From contig JANJXV010000004.1 of NCBI GenBank assembly GCA_024803745.1, forward strand, positions 41,535,358 through 41,599,357: a stretch of DNA of 64,000 bases, given 5' to 3'. The stretch's first letter is position 1. Each line of letters begins with the position of its first letter. Shown in pieces: positions 1 to 11,012 of this stretch. The notes beneath the pieces are model-generated. The model was given only the letters and a program-made list of their open reading frames with translations. It searched no databases and was not told where the DNA came from. The DNA comes from Megascapheus bottae (taxonomy: Eukaryota; Chordata; Mammalia; Rodentia; Geomyidae). The translations under genes and the position numbers were made by a program.

Positions 1-179
1 GAGTTCCACTGATGAATACATATTGGCAGAGCAGACGGGACAGAAGTCCTTACAAACCCAGATACAGACTTTAAATTGTACCATAGACTCAATAGAGAGA
101 TTGAGGAAGCTTTGAAGCCCTAAAAATGGCAGGGTAGGATGAAATTATAAGATGATTTCTTTCTTGAGAGAGCTGTCTA

Positions 180-395
180 AGCCACTTCTGGTGGTTCATG
201 CCTGTAATCCTAACTATTCAGAAGGCTGAGATCACAGTAGAAAACCAGCCTGGACAGGAAAGCCCATGAAACTCTTATCAACAATTAACCATGGAAAGGC
301 CAGAAGTGGATCTGTAGCTCAAGTGGTAAAGCAGCAGCCATCAGAGAAAAAGCTAAGAAACAGCACCCACGCCTTGAGTTTAAGTACCAGGAGCA
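180..395 (+). mobile_element. 7SL-like/Geo dimeric SINE
   Basis: The left half carries the Alu/B1-type core (GGTTCATGCCTGTAATCCTA). The right half carries GTAGCTCAAGTGGTAAAGC and a degraded GAGTTTAAG box B. It runs directly into the CA tract that forms its 3' tail. Confidence 0.85.
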
Positions 396-396
396 A

Positions 397-455
<59 letters not shown>
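394..455. repeat. (CA)n microsatellite, SINE tail
   Basis: About 60 bp of CA with one interruption, directly continuous with the 3' end of the preceding SINE. Confidence 0.95.
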
Positions 456-457
<2 letters not shown>

Positions 458-1188
458 TCTTTCTTGTCCCCTGGTAGAAAACTGATCAAAAAAAAGAAAA
501 GAATGTAATTAGAGTTCAGAACAATCCAAAAAGAAATGATCTTGAAAACCTGGACTGTGACACTGGGAACAGAGAAAAGGGGTTAGTCTGGGTATTTTAT
601 CAGCAAAGATGATTCCAAATCAGACTGGATTATAGGATGGCTGGTGGGGACCACTTAGTGAAGAGAAAGGAGGTTTTGGTGAGAGATAGCACTGAATTTT
701 GAAGCATTGCATATAAGATGCCTGTGGGCAGAGAACTGCATGAGGCAGCTGGAAATACTGGCCTGGAGCTTCAGAGAAGAGATCTAGACTTGAGATAAGA
801 GAAAAAAAATGCATGATGGAAATTACCAGTATGAGCATGTGAGGAAAAAGAAGGGTCAAGGACAGAGGCCTGGTAAACAGAGACATTTAAGGTTGAGCAG
901 ACAAAGGGACTTGAAGAAGAAGAACACGAAATAGGAAAAAAGGAAGGACAGGAAAGATTGATATCATTAGATCCTAGGGTGGGAAAATTTCAAGAAGGAA
1001 AACAGCCCATCGTGGTGGTTGCTGCTGAGAGTGAGTAAGGCGCCTCCATTAGGCAACTTTGGCAAGAAGTGTTTCAGCTTCCAGAAATGGAGAAGAATGG
1101 TTGAGTGGATGAGAGACACAGAAATAAGACATTTCATGAATCTTGTGTTTAGGAGAGAATGGTTACTAAATGCTAAATGTGCATCTGT

Positions 1189-1193
<5 letters not shown>
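456..1193. other. Unique purine-rich sequence, nothing recognised
   Basis: A/G-rich unique DNA. Short ORFs here show no coding character or homology I can recognise. Confidence 0.5.
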
Positions 1194-1240
<47 letters not shown>

Positions 1241-1290
1241 GGGGGAGAAGGGGGAAGGAAGGAGGGAGGGAGGGAGGGAGAGAGAGAGAA
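1193..1290. repeat. (GT)n followed by (GGGA)n-type purine tract
   Basis: GT run to about 1237, then G-rich and GGGA/GAGA units to about 1290. Confidence 0.95.
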
Positions 1291-1383
1291 AGACTTCCAT
1301 ACAAAAAGAAACCGTAATTTGTTTTATTACTCTACTTATCAATAATCAAGTGAAAATGGCAACATAAAATTCTAATAACTGAA

Positions 1384-1575
1384 TTTTTAAATTCTTCAAT
1401 ACTTCTTTCTCTGGTTCTCCTTTTATTCTTCCTTTCCCTCCCTTTCCTTACTTCCTCTATTCTTTCTTTCCTTTCTTTCTTCCTTCCCTTTCCTCTTTCT
1501 CTTCTCCTTCTTCCTCTCTTCCATCCCTCCTTCCTTTCTTTCCTTTCTTTTTTCTGTTCCTCCCTCTCTTTAATA
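1384..1575. repeat. Polypyrimidine (TTCC/TTTC) low-complexity tract
   Basis: Nearly 190 bp of C/T with imperfect CTTT and CCTT units. The Lys/Arg/Glu-rich reading on the other strand is an artefact of this. Confidence 0.9.
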
Positions 1576-1590
1576 CAGACAAAATAACAG

Positions 1591-3085
1591 ATTACCTTCA
1601 TTGAGCTGGAAAAGATACTGCAATACAAAGGAATTAAGTCAGTGATAAAATTTTAATTTACTAATCTAAATTAGCTTTAGTCTTTATTCTAGAATTCTAC
1701 ACTTATTTTATTAGAGTAAATTCTCTAATGAGTAAAGCATAGAGGATGGTTTTATAGACAGTAAAGGGCTAAAGAGAATAGAATCCACAATGGGGGGGAA
1801 AAAAAGAAAGCAAAATCTATTTCCTTATAAGGCAGGGACAGGAAGACAGAACAATGGAAAAAGAGCTGGCCAACATCAGATTGCTGTGGGCTCGATATTT
1901 TGTGTGTGAGGATTAAGCCAGAAGAAGTTTCATCACCACTATAGTTGAAACTACCTTGTTTAAGAAAGTTGGCTTTTAATCACACTAAGTTTTATTTCTC
2001 AGGAGACTGAGTAAATGGTTTAGCATGAGTAACTCCATTTTGATTTTATTTATTTATTTTTTGCCTTGTCTATTGAAGCTAAATGAAGGAGGATAGTCCA
2101 AAACAATGGTTTTCATCGCTTTTTACTTAATAAGTATAGATGTAAAAGGTATCAGATATCAGCAATAACATGCATTTGTAACTCCAAACCCAAGCACTCT
2201 GCATGTCAAGTTCATATCTTCATGTGGAGGCCTGCTTTTCTTACCAAAACAGAAATATTTTGTTATTATCTTCTGAAGGAAATATATAGAAATGGAACTA
2301 AATCAGAAGAATGAGATAATTGTTTTTTTATACGATCAAGGTCAGAATTGCTCCTTAAAATTATATTTGTATGTTGAGTACCTCAGCAGTAGAAGGCATT
2401 TTAGAATCTATCACCCCCTTTGATAGCTGTCTATGACAGACAAGAAAAATATTTTTATCAACATCTATCTAGCTACTACCACTCCCAAAGATTTTTCTCT
2501 TCCTACAGTAATGCAAGTTATTCCTGGTGACAAAGGAAGTATAAATAATTCTGTCAATTTAATGGAGAAATGTCTTGCCAACTATTGAAACCATGAAGTA
2601 CCTTTAAGAAAATAAAAGCACATCTTAAAGGCAGTCGCCATCCAACTTTATTTTTTACTTATATCTTTCTATTTTCTTGCTTGCTCTTTGTAATTTTATT
2701 CCACATGTATTTTTCTGGTTTCCAATAATCTGGGCTCTCGTGGGTTCCCCCCTCCTCTTTTTCTTTATCCTCTCTCCTCTTTCTTCCTCCTTTCTTTGAA
2801 ACTGTTTTCATGTCTGCTAATTGAAGAATGTTCTACCTGTTCGCAATGCATATGTGGTTAGTGCACAGATGGGCCGAGCTTCCCTTAGAGTCAGTGCCTG
2901 GCCCTGGCCCTGGGCCTTGTTCCCACAATTCCAAGTTTAGCTTCAAAGGATCGTCATTTCAGGGTTCACTGTGGGATTAGAAGCAGGAGGTACGGCACAT
3001 GTTTGCTACACTGGTTTACACTTCTGAGAGTCATTTACACATGACATTAGAAGCAGAGGTATGTAGGATGGGAGAGAAAGAGAAG
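1591..3085. other. Unique AT-rich sequence, nothing recognised
   Basis: No exon, repeat core or RNA gene recognised. A short C/T-rich patch lies at about 2740-2800. Confidence 0.45.
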
Positions 3086-3087
3086 GA

Positions 3088-3088
<1 letters not shown>

Positions 3089-3151
<63 letters not shown>
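3089..3151. repeat. (GA)n microsatellite
   Basis: About 30 near-perfect GA units flanked by GGGA variants. Confidence 0.97.
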
Positions 3152-3154
<3 letters not shown>

Positions 3155-4710
3155 CGCACAACCTTAAAGCTAATCCTGCTGTTGACAGAAAGCAGAATTA
3201 GACTTTGGAAAGTGTCCATTTCTTAATATTCCATATTGCTCTCATTTGTAGCATACAATGATGCAACTCTCATTGTACTTTGTCCAGTAGTGCACTTAAT
3301 CCTCTTGGAAAGTAACACATGAATCACTGCAGCACGACTCTCGCCTCCCAAATGACTGCTTTTCTCAAATTAGAAATGAGTAATTATTAAAAGGATAAAT
3401 AACTATTGCATTTCTCAGAATAGATTAAGTTTCCTTAAGTCATGAGACAGTATTCAACAGGATTCCCCCATCCCAAATCCTGGAAATGCTAAGCTCGACA
3501 CCCCCATGCTTGCGTTCAGGAACTGAGACATTGAGATGGGCATGAGTGGAAAAATCCACATTTGCTCACAGGATATGAATACGGTTTCCTTGCTACAAGT
3601 GGCATCTTAATGGAAATTGTGTTTCGCACTCTAATTCAAGAAGCTAGCCGTAGAGAAAGCCTTTAACTTTCGGTAGCTGTGAATAAATAGAATGAGGGAT
3701 TGAACATGACCCTAGCAGCTTTCCCAGGCCAGACTGTACTACAGAACCCATTTCAAGAGACACGTCATCCATGTCTATGGCTGTGGTACTTCCCATCCTA
3801 AAAGCTGGAATTGGCCATTGGGCTAAAAGAGTATGGTAAGAAAGTTTCTAAGAAGCATAATAAAATTAGTCCAAGGCAAAATAAAAAGCGGGGAGGGGGA
3901 ATACTATAAAGCAACACCAGTATTCTTTTTTTTTAATAATTTGATTTTAATATTGTAAGAAAAAATGAGATTTTTCATTCAAGACTCCTGTGAACACCAG
4001 TATTCTTCTAGAGAAATGCAATTCATTCAGTTGTCTGTTTTCTGAATTTTAAGTGTCTCTGGTCCCTAAGAAATATCTGTAAAAGGAGATAAAACTCAAT
4101 AATCCAGCTGATATAAAAATAATAGTTTCCCCACGCCATTATCACAATCCACAAGCTCAGATGAATAGCATGTCTGCGTTCCATTGTTTTCCATCGTCCT
4201 AGCTTGATGAGTAAGAAGTCGAATTACAATTTCTTGGCTGTGATCAGCTGTCTCCAGGAACTTGAGTAACTATGTCCAGCTTAGCATGTGAACAAGAAGA
4301 ATAAGTAAAGCCTTAGGGAATCTAGAATTTAGCAAAACACAAGATTGGCCTCTTGATAACTTGCTCCATTTTTTCAGCCACAAAACTGCAATTGACAACA
4401 AAGCCCAACCTCTCCAAGTTAAGTGTATTATAGACTTGAAATTTGAAAAAAAAAATCACTGCCAGGCTGAACCAGAGATACGTTATGAGAGATGTTTTAT
4501 GCTTCTAACTATCATACTGAAGTCCAAAGATGATAGTAAGCCACAAGCACTCTGATTCCTCTCAGGGATTCACCTGTCATCCATGAAGTACTCATTTGTA
4601 TCTCAGGATAATAGAACAAATATTATTTTCTTCATCCTATTCAGTCAGATTTCATGAGCAAATGCTTATTCTTTTTTGCATGCTTTTGGAGATTTTTATA
4701 TGTATATTTT
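3152..4710. other. Unique sequence, nothing recognised
   Basis: AT-rich, with no repeat core or coding region I can support. Confidence 0.45.
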
Positions 4711-4711
4711 T

Positions 4712-4932
4712 ATATTTTGGGTGGTATTAGAGTTTGAATTCAAGGCCTCGTTACTGGTTTGGTGTTTACTCAACTGGCATTCTACCACTTGACCCATGTC
4801 TCTAACCCAGATTTTTGCTAATGAGTGTGGAGATAGAGTTGCATAAACTTTTCTGCCTTTACTGGATTCAAATCCAGATCCTCAGATCACAGCTAGAATG
4901 CAAAGCATGAGCCAAGAGCACCTAGCTGATGT
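4712..4932 (-). mobile_element. Old 7SL-like/Geo SINE, diverged
   Basis: Reverse-strand order is right monomer first (TTGAATTCAAGGCCTCG, CTACCACTTGACCCA), then the left-monomer complement (GATCCTCAGATCACAGCTAG, CATGAGCCAAGAGCACC). Many substitutions suggest an early insertion. Confidence 0.75.
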
Positions 4933-6638
4933 TATGATTTTCTAGATCCCTTTTCAACCTCTACTCTTTTCTGATAAAAGTTATTTTTTTGTTCTTGTGC
5001 TATCTTTTGGCCATCCACCAGAAATATCAAGCAAATCTTGAAATATCAGAATCTGAAAAATTGCAGCCCAAAGTCCTTTTTGCTTTTATGATCCTTTTTA
5101 TTGATGAGGAACCCCCATTGGGTACACAGAGATCATGGTCTAGGAAACAATGTACACTACAGCATTCCTGAGGAGAATACTGGATTTGATTTGACCACCC
5201 AAGGCAGTCTCAACAGTTATATTGTTCATTTCTCAAATTATCAGTCTTTTTCCACTGTGCCTACATTATTGTTACAGAGAAACAAGACAGTTCTGAGAAA
5301 TTAGATTATTTCAGAATATTTACTCTTTCATGACACAAGTTTATTTCATCCTCACCATACCACCACGATTCTCTTCACTTTACAAAAAAAAAGCAACTGT
5401 AATTTATGGAATACCCAGTGTCACACATCTACTGTTAGGACTGGTTTTGAATCCAGAACTGTACCCAGCAGTGAAGCTGAATTTGCTTTCCGTCTTTGCC
5501 ATTGAATGGATTCATTTTTTTTTTTACTTTGTGATATATGGGCTATCCTTCATATCACATATTCCTCTACCCCAGCTATTCATTTCAATTATGCTAGGTA
5601 AGAGCCATTCCCATGGGAATGGATCAATTGCTTCTGTCTATGAAGCCTTTGCTCCATTTGGCAGTTCTGCTTGGAAAGAGAGTATAGCACAGTCACTTGC
5701 ATCAATGCCATATGAGTCGCTGTGAGTGGTAGCAATGTTATTAATTTAAAATGTGGGAAGCTACTAGTTTTTTTAATTTGGACAAGTAAAATTGTATGCA
5801 TGGCTATTTTCCACTTGTAAATTCAATCTTTTATCCCCTTGAAGCATCTGAAATGAGAGAATAAAAATACTGTTGCTAAATATTTAGAGGATTTTTTTTT
5901 AGAAGCCAGTGAAAACAGAATATTTCATTTGTCTTACCAGTGGTGGGAAGGTTTTCTGTTTTATTTTTCTGTGGAGTTCCTCAGGGAATGACAGCACATA
6001 ACACAAAATAATATTCCTTTAATTAAAAAAAAAAGAAAAACCAACTCACTATTGGTTCCACATGGCTACATCCATCTCCCTTTTCAGAAATGCCCTGAGA
6101 ACTCCAAAGACAAGCTCAATACAACTCACAAATACAAGGGATGGCTTGATTTAACTTCTGTACTAAAGTCAAAGCAGTACAACTTTTTAAAGCAATGCAC
6201 ATGGTCAAAATGAAGAAGATTTTCTCCAAATCAAAGTGCATTCAACACAGGAATGAAGTTCTAAACTACTTGCCCTTTAGCTCTGGAAGTTGAATCTAAG
6301 GGTCACCTGGATCTGAATGCCTCATTCCTGTCTGCTGCCAGAGCTTTTGGGGACAGAGCAGCAGCCAACAGATGAGCAGAGAACCAGAGAGCTAAATCAG
6401 AACTGTGAACTTGTAAACATCTGCTGAAATATCTGAGCTCATCAATAAATCGAATGTGGGTTCATTTTTCAGCAAATGTACTCATCTGGCTTCTTACAGA
6501 CCATCTTGGTCATCAGAGTTTAGGGAACATGGGTCCCTTTCCCTCTTTATATCACAGGAAAATGTCAAACATTCTTTCTTAGTATAGTTTCTACTTTAGT
6601 TGCACATGAAGCTGATACTCTGCAGGATACACTTGAAG
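4933..6638. other. Unique sequence, nothing recognised
   Basis: The 131-codon frame at 5330..5725 has no recognisable domain or homology and is most likely chance. Confidence 0.45.
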
Positions 6639-6773
6639 AACTATTGATCATCAAGGGGTAGGGTGGTAGCCTTGAGTTGAAGAGCTCAGGGACAGCGCCC
6701 AGGCGGAGTTCAAGCCGCATGACTCACAAAAATAAAAACAAACAAACAAACAAAAAAACTATTGATCATCAAG
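6639..6773 (+). mobile_element. Solo Geo right monomer with 17-bp TSD
   Basis: The 17-bp repeat AACTATTGATCATCAAG at 6639..6655 and 6757..6773 brackets a right-monomer-only insertion beginning GGGTAGGGTGGTAGCC. Its tail is AAATAAAAACAAACAAAC. The perfect TSD marks one clean retroposition event. Confidence 0.92.
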
Positions 6774-6825
6774 AGAAAGAACACATGATCTAAGGAGGAC
6801 AGACTAAATTTCGTTTCCTTTTTCT

Positions 6826-7062
6826 AGTCTTTTGGCAGTACTGGAGCTTGAACTCGGGGCCTCACACTTGTGCTTGGCTTTTCTGTTAAGGCCAGCACAC
6901 TACAACTTGCGCCACAGGTCTAGCTTTGACTTTTTTCTGGTTAACTGGTGACCACAAACCTAATGGACTTTTCTGCTCAAGTTGGTTTCAAAGCTCAATC
7001 CTCAGATCTCAGTCTTTTCATTAGATAGGATTATTGGCATGAGCTGCTGGCACTCAACTATA
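6826..7062 (-). mobile_element. 7SL-like/Geo dimeric SINE
   Basis: Reverse-strand right monomer (GAGCTTGAACTCGGGGCCTC) followed by the left-monomer complement (AATCCTCAGATCTCAG, GGATTATTGGCATGAGC). Confidence 0.85.
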
Positions 7063-7110
7063 TCCCTTAAACTGTACAAGTAACATTTGGGCAAATCATA
7101 AAACCTCATT

Positions 7111-7355
7111 TAGAAAATATGGACGGGTCGGGAGTTTGGCCTAGTGGTTAAAGTGCTTGCCTAGCATGCACGAAGACCCGGGTTCGATTCCTTGGTACCA
7201 CATACATAGAAAAAAGCCAGAAGAGATGCTGAGGCTCAAGTGGTACAGCTCTAGCCTTGAGAAAGTCCAAGGACAGTGCTCGGGACCCTGAGTTCAAGCC
7301 CAGGTCTGGCAAAAAAAATCAAAAAAACAAAACAAAAAAAAATAGAAAATATGGA
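7111..7355 (+). mobile_element. IDL-Geo SINE with 13-bp TSD
   Basis: TAGAAAATATGGA at 7111..7123 and 7343..7355 flanks the element. The left monomer has a tRNA-like box A (TGGCCTAGTGG) and box B (GGGTTCGATTCC). The right monomer has TGAGGCTCAAGTGG and GAGTTCAAGCC. The tail is A-rich. Confidence 0.95.
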
Positions 7356-7560
7356 ATAGCTCTTATACTAGTTGGAGAAATACTGGTTTGAAGGCATTTC
7401 TTTTTCTTTCTTTTCTTTCTTTTTTTTTTTTTGATTCTGCCATAGGGCTTGAACTCAGGATCTGGGTGCTATCCTTGTGCTCAAAGCCAATGCTCTACCA
7501 CTTTAAATCACAGTAAAAATTCTGTTTTTCTGGTAGTTAATTGGAGATAAGAGTCTATAG

Positions 7561-7878
7561 ACGGGCCCGGGAGTTTGGCCTAGCGGTTAAAGTGCTTGCC
7601 TAGCATGCACAAGGACCCGGGTTCGATTCCTCGGTATCCCACATGCACAACCAAGCCGGAAGTGGCAGAGACGAGACACAACCAAGCCGGAAGTGACAGA
7701 GAGGAGACTGCAACAAGCGACAGAGAGCGGAGGCGAGCAAGCGGAGCCCAACCGAGTGGTGGCCGGAGCGAGCGGGGCCGAGCGAGCAGGGCCGGAGCGA
7801 GCGGGGCCAGAGCGAGAAGGGGCCGGAGCGAGCGGGGCCAGAAAGAGAGAGAGAGAAGGGGGCCAAAAAAAAAAAAAA
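7561..7878 (+). mobile_element. Composite SINE: IDL monomer plus GC-rich repeat body
   Basis: GAGTCTATAG at 7551..7560 and 7881..7890 (12 bp counting shared A's) marks an insertion into the older SINE. The first about 85 bp are a good IDL monomer with intact box A (TGGCCTAGCGG) and box B (GGGTTCGATTCC). The Geo monomer is absent. Instead come two copies of ACAACCAAGCCGGAAGTG (7647..7664, 7678..7695), a GC-rich array of about 15-bp units GGCCGGAGCGAGCGG (7761..7845), a GA patch and a 16-A tail. The many surviving CpGs and clean TSD argue for a recent insertion. The apparent 90-130-codon ORFs across it are repeat translations. Confidence 0.88.
7761..7845 (+). repeat. GC-rich array, about 15-bp GGCCGGAGCGAGCGG units
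   Basis: Five to six imperfect units inside the composite SINE, very CpG-rich compared with the AT-rich surroundings. Confidence 0.85.
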
Positions 7879-7985
7879 AAGAGTCTATAGACTTTTCGGC
7901 CCAGGCTATCTTCAAACCATAATCCCAGATCTCAGTCTCCTGAGTAGCTAGGATTATAGGCCAGAGCACACATGCCCAGTAACTT

Positions 7986-8626
7986 ACCCATTTTTTTTGT
8001 TGTTGTTTGCTGTTGTTTTGTTTTTAAAGAGAAAAACACGGTGATGTTCTTGTGTTCCCCGAGTTCACAGGTCAGTGATTAGGCTGTCCCCAGGAAAGGA
8101 ATTTTTCTTTTTTACATTCAGTCCTGGGCTTTCCCTCCCTACAGATTTCACAATGACCTTTGCGTATGGTTTCTTAATTCTTCATAAAGTGCCTAAGACA
8201 GAAGATCTAAGTTTATAGTCTATACCTCAACCATATTCTTGAGCTGACAGAGCCACCAAAAAGTAAATAAACTAATTAGCTAAAAGAAAATCAAAGAATC
8301 TTTGGCTATACCTAAACAGGCAGAATTCCCAAAAGAGTAAGACCTTACTTCCTCAATAGGAACTTAGATGTCTAGAAAGTTGTTATTTTGTTATACATTA
8401 TCTTTCTTATGCCAACTAAAATCTGTCTTCTGAATTATATTGAAAAAGTACCATTAAATATGACTTTTGTATTGTGATGATAAGTTTTCCATTTCTAGAC
8501 TGGGAATGAAGAGTGAATAATAACCCCCCATTGGCACTCTGGGACTTCCTGAATCGCTGATATTGCCAATTTTCATCCTTAGTTCTTTCAAGTTTGAAAT
8601 TTTTCTATGATTATCTAGGATTTAGT
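7986..8626. other. Unique sequence, nothing recognised
   Basis: AT-rich, with only short T-runs and a TTG/TTTG patch near 7995-8025. Confidence 0.45.
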
Positions 8627-8970
8627 AATTATGTGTAAATATGATATTCTGCTGTTAGGTACTTTCTTTTTTCATATATTGTTTATTGTAATGAATAGAA
8701 AGGTTACATTATATTCGCCAGATAGAAGGTACATTAATTCACATATATTGATACCCTTTCTCATGTCTTGTTCCCCATTTCCCTTCCCCCCACCCTTACC
8801 CCGGTAGGTACCTTTTAACCCTAACTCTTAGCATAATCTTTATAATCAGCTTCTGTTATTGTTAACTGTATTTGGTAATCATGTGTACATATAATATTCT
8901 GCTCATAGAGAAATGACTTAACCAAAACTCTTAGCATAGTCTTCTTAGTCAGATTCTGTTATTGTTAACT
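8627..8970. repeat. Interleaved diverged direct duplications around the L1 end
   Basis: Segment A (GTAATTATGTGTAAATATGA..., 8627..8660) recurs at 8875..8908. Segment B (AACTCTTAGCATAATCTTTA..., 8822..8866) recurs at 8925..8970. Each pair is roughly 85% identical by eye, giving the order A, L1 end, B, A', B'. Confidence 0.7.
8660..8822 (-). mobile_element. L1 3' end (3' UTR), reverse strand
   Basis: On the reverse strand this matches the L1 3' end at 28123..28566: shared GCCAGATAGAAGGT(A/G)C, ATTGATACCCTTTC and CATGTCTTG blocks, then the complement of the G-rich tract. The A-tail complement lies at about 8666-8690. Confidence 0.75.
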
Positions 8971-8990
8971 ATTCTCACAGTGAAATCCAA

Positions 8991-9476
8991 ATGATAAAAT
9001 TTTTAAAATATCTGGGTTCTTAACGATAACTAATCAACAGAACAGTAAGCTGAAATACAATTGTTAAAGACACACTGTGGGTCAAGTTTTATATAAGCCT
9101 TTTTATTTTGCTCTGCAAGATAGGCAATGCTTTGCCACTTCAAAAATGAATATATTTAGAAACTTTAAAAACACTTTTTAAATGTTTAATTACTTAACGG
9201 AATTGAACTAAGAGCCAATGCTACTGTGGATGATCTTTTGTCAGAGAGTTGGGCTTCCTTTCCAAACTACCAATGCTGTCATTTGGTCATATTATCACAT
9301 TTTATCTTTTCAAAACTATGTTTTAAATTATGGAACCTTTGGTTTTGAGAAAATGAGATGGCAAACTTTTCCATATTCAAACCTACTCTCAATATAATAA
9401 ATGAATATCATCTAATCAAGTAATTCCTGTCTTCATGAAATAAAATCTTACCATTTCACAGATTAAAACAGCTTCA
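8991..9476. other. Unique AT-rich sequence, nothing recognised
   Basis: No repeat core or ORF of note. Confidence 0.45.
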
Positions 9477-9708
9477 AGCCAGGTGCTTATAGCTCATAGC
9501 TATTATCCCAGCTACTCAAGAGGCTGAGATCTAAGGATCGTGTTTGGGATCCAGGCCCGGCAGAAAAACCCATCAGACTTTTTATTTCCAACAAACCACT
9601 CCGAAAACTCCAGAAGTAGCACTATGGCTCAAGTGGTAGAGCAGTAGCATTGAGCAAAGAAGCTCATAAGCATCACCAAGGCCCTGAATTCAAGCTCCAG
9701 GACCAGCA
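9477..9708 (+). mobile_element. 7SL-like/Geo dimeric SINE
   Basis: Left core GCCAGGTGCTTATAGCTCAT and CAGCTACTCAAGAGGCTGAG. Right core ATGGCTCAAGTGGTAGAGC and CTGAATTCAAGCTCCAGG. Passes directly into CA. Confidence 0.9.
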
Positions 9709-9722
9709 CACACACACACACA

Positions 9723-9762
<40 letters not shown>
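9706..9762. repeat. (CA)n microsatellite, SINE tail
   Basis: CA with two TA interruptions, continuous with the 3' end of the SINE. Confidence 0.95.
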
Positions 9763-9763
<1 letters not shown>

Positions 9764-9770
9764 CTCCTAT

Positions 9771-9989
9771 AAAAATGATAATGCTGGGCCGGGAGTTTAG
9801 CCTAGTGGTAGAGTGCTTGCCTAGCATGCATGAAGACCCAGGTTTGATACCTTGGTACCACATACATAGAAAAAAAAAGCCAGAAATGATGCTGTTGCTC
9901 AAGTGGTAGAGCTCTAGACTTGAGAAAATCCAAGGACAGTGCCCAGGCCCTGAGTTCAAGGCCCAGGACTGGCAAAAAATGGTAATACT
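9771..9989 (+). mobile_element. IDL-Geo SINE with imperfect 15-bp TSD
   Basis: AAAAATGATAATGCT (9771..9785) and AAAAATGGTAATACT (9975..9989) flank it. It has IDL box A TAGCCTAGTGG with a box B decayed to AGGTTTGATACC, and a complete right monomer. Confidence 0.92.
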
Positions 9990-10741
9990 CATCTTTATGG
10001 CTTCTAGAATTTATAGATCCATGTTCCAGTCTTGTTCTTGGGTGTTAGAGAATGTGATCAATATTAAAGATCCTGTACTCAACTTACAATTGAGAGAAAA
10101 TGAGGACAAGTAAATGGAGCAACAGTATAGACAAAATCAGAGTGTTATGTAACAGTAATCAGAAGGTTCAGCTGATCAAATCCAGAATATTAGAAGAGAA
10201 TTGCCTAGCTTTATCTTGAAGGATTTATAGCTATAGATTAGGCAGGAAGACAAATGACCATTTTTCCATATGGATATGGCACATGGGATGAAACTCTGCT
10301 TAACTTCAGCTATATCTCTATCATAAGCAAATCAACTTCTCACTTGCAGAGTTGGAGTCAAAGCTTCAGTATTTCAAGGGCTCCTATCACAGCCTTTTCT
10401 AGTCTAAAATGAAATAAATGGTAGATTTCATTGGAGCATTTCATTCGGGTATTTCCTGTAGCCAGATTTCTAGCATCAGATCTGTCCTGTTAGCCTGCGT
10501 ACAATGTTAGCACACTGACCAATGTTGCACATGAAGTTGTCTGCCAGCATTTGGAATTACCATGGTGCTTAATTTAGCCACCCATTTTTACACCGAGAAC
10601 ATAAATTTCCATCTCTCATTTTTAGGAAAATGTGTTTTATGTAATGCACTACTATTTTTGAAAATTTCATTAAGTAGTTACACAACATGTTCAATGGCAC
10701 ACTTCCCATTCAACACCATCTTCCAGCCCCACAACTTATCA

Positions 10742-10742
<1 letters not shown>
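9990..10742. other. Unique sequence, nothing recognised
   Basis: No recognisable exon. The 84-codon frame ending in the GT tract is spurious. Confidence 0.45.

Positions 10743-10797
<55 letters not shown>
10743..10797. repeat. (TG)n microsatellite, tail of reverse-strand SINE
   Basis: About 27 perfect TG units abutting the 3' end of the reverse-strand SINE that follows. Confidence 0.95.
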
Positions 10798-10798
<1 letters not shown>

Positions 10799-11012
10799 CC
10801 TGGCATTGGGGTTTAAACTCAGGGCCAGTAAAGGTCTTCTTTAACTCTGATGCTCTACCACTTGAATCACAGTTTCACTTTCAGGGTTTTGCTAGTTAAT
10901 TAGAGATGAGTCCTGTGGAATTTCCTATATAGGCTGGCTTTGAACTACCATCCTTAGATCTCAGTCCCGTGAGTAGCTAGGATTACAAGTTGAGCCAAAA
11001 GCACCCACACCA
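10798..11012 (-). mobile_element. 7SL-like/Geo dimeric SINE
   Basis: Right-monomer complement (GGGGTTTAAACTCAGGGCC, GCTCTACCACTTGAATCAC) then left-monomer complement (CCTTAGATCTCAGTCCCGTG). Confidence 0.88.

Larger units (their letters stand above)
7425..7985 (-). mobile_element. 7SL-like/Geo SINE split by a younger insertion
   Basis: The reverse-strand right monomer plus part of the left runs 7425..7560 and resumes at 7891..7985. The join is interrupted by the GC-rich composite element at 7561..7878. Confidence 0.88.

Noticed and set aside
266..508. 80-codon ORF with a His-Thr repeat
   Set aside because: It reads through a SINE and its CA tail; the repeat protein is an artefact, as are the similar Cys-Val, Arg-Glu and His-Thr frames over other microsatellites.
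5330..5725. 131-codon ORF as a gene
   Set aside because: No recognisable domain and no splice or promoter context; length is within chance for this much AT-rich DNA.
7124..7200. Possible tRNA-Ala gene (box A and box B present)
   Set aside because: It is the IDL monomer of a SINE with TSD and A-tail; it lacks a paired acceptor stem and recurs many times.
7580..7969. 129-codon reverse ORF and overlapping frames rich in Ala/Arg/Ser
   Set aside because: They span the GC-rich composite SINE and its host SINE; openness comes from high GC, not coding.
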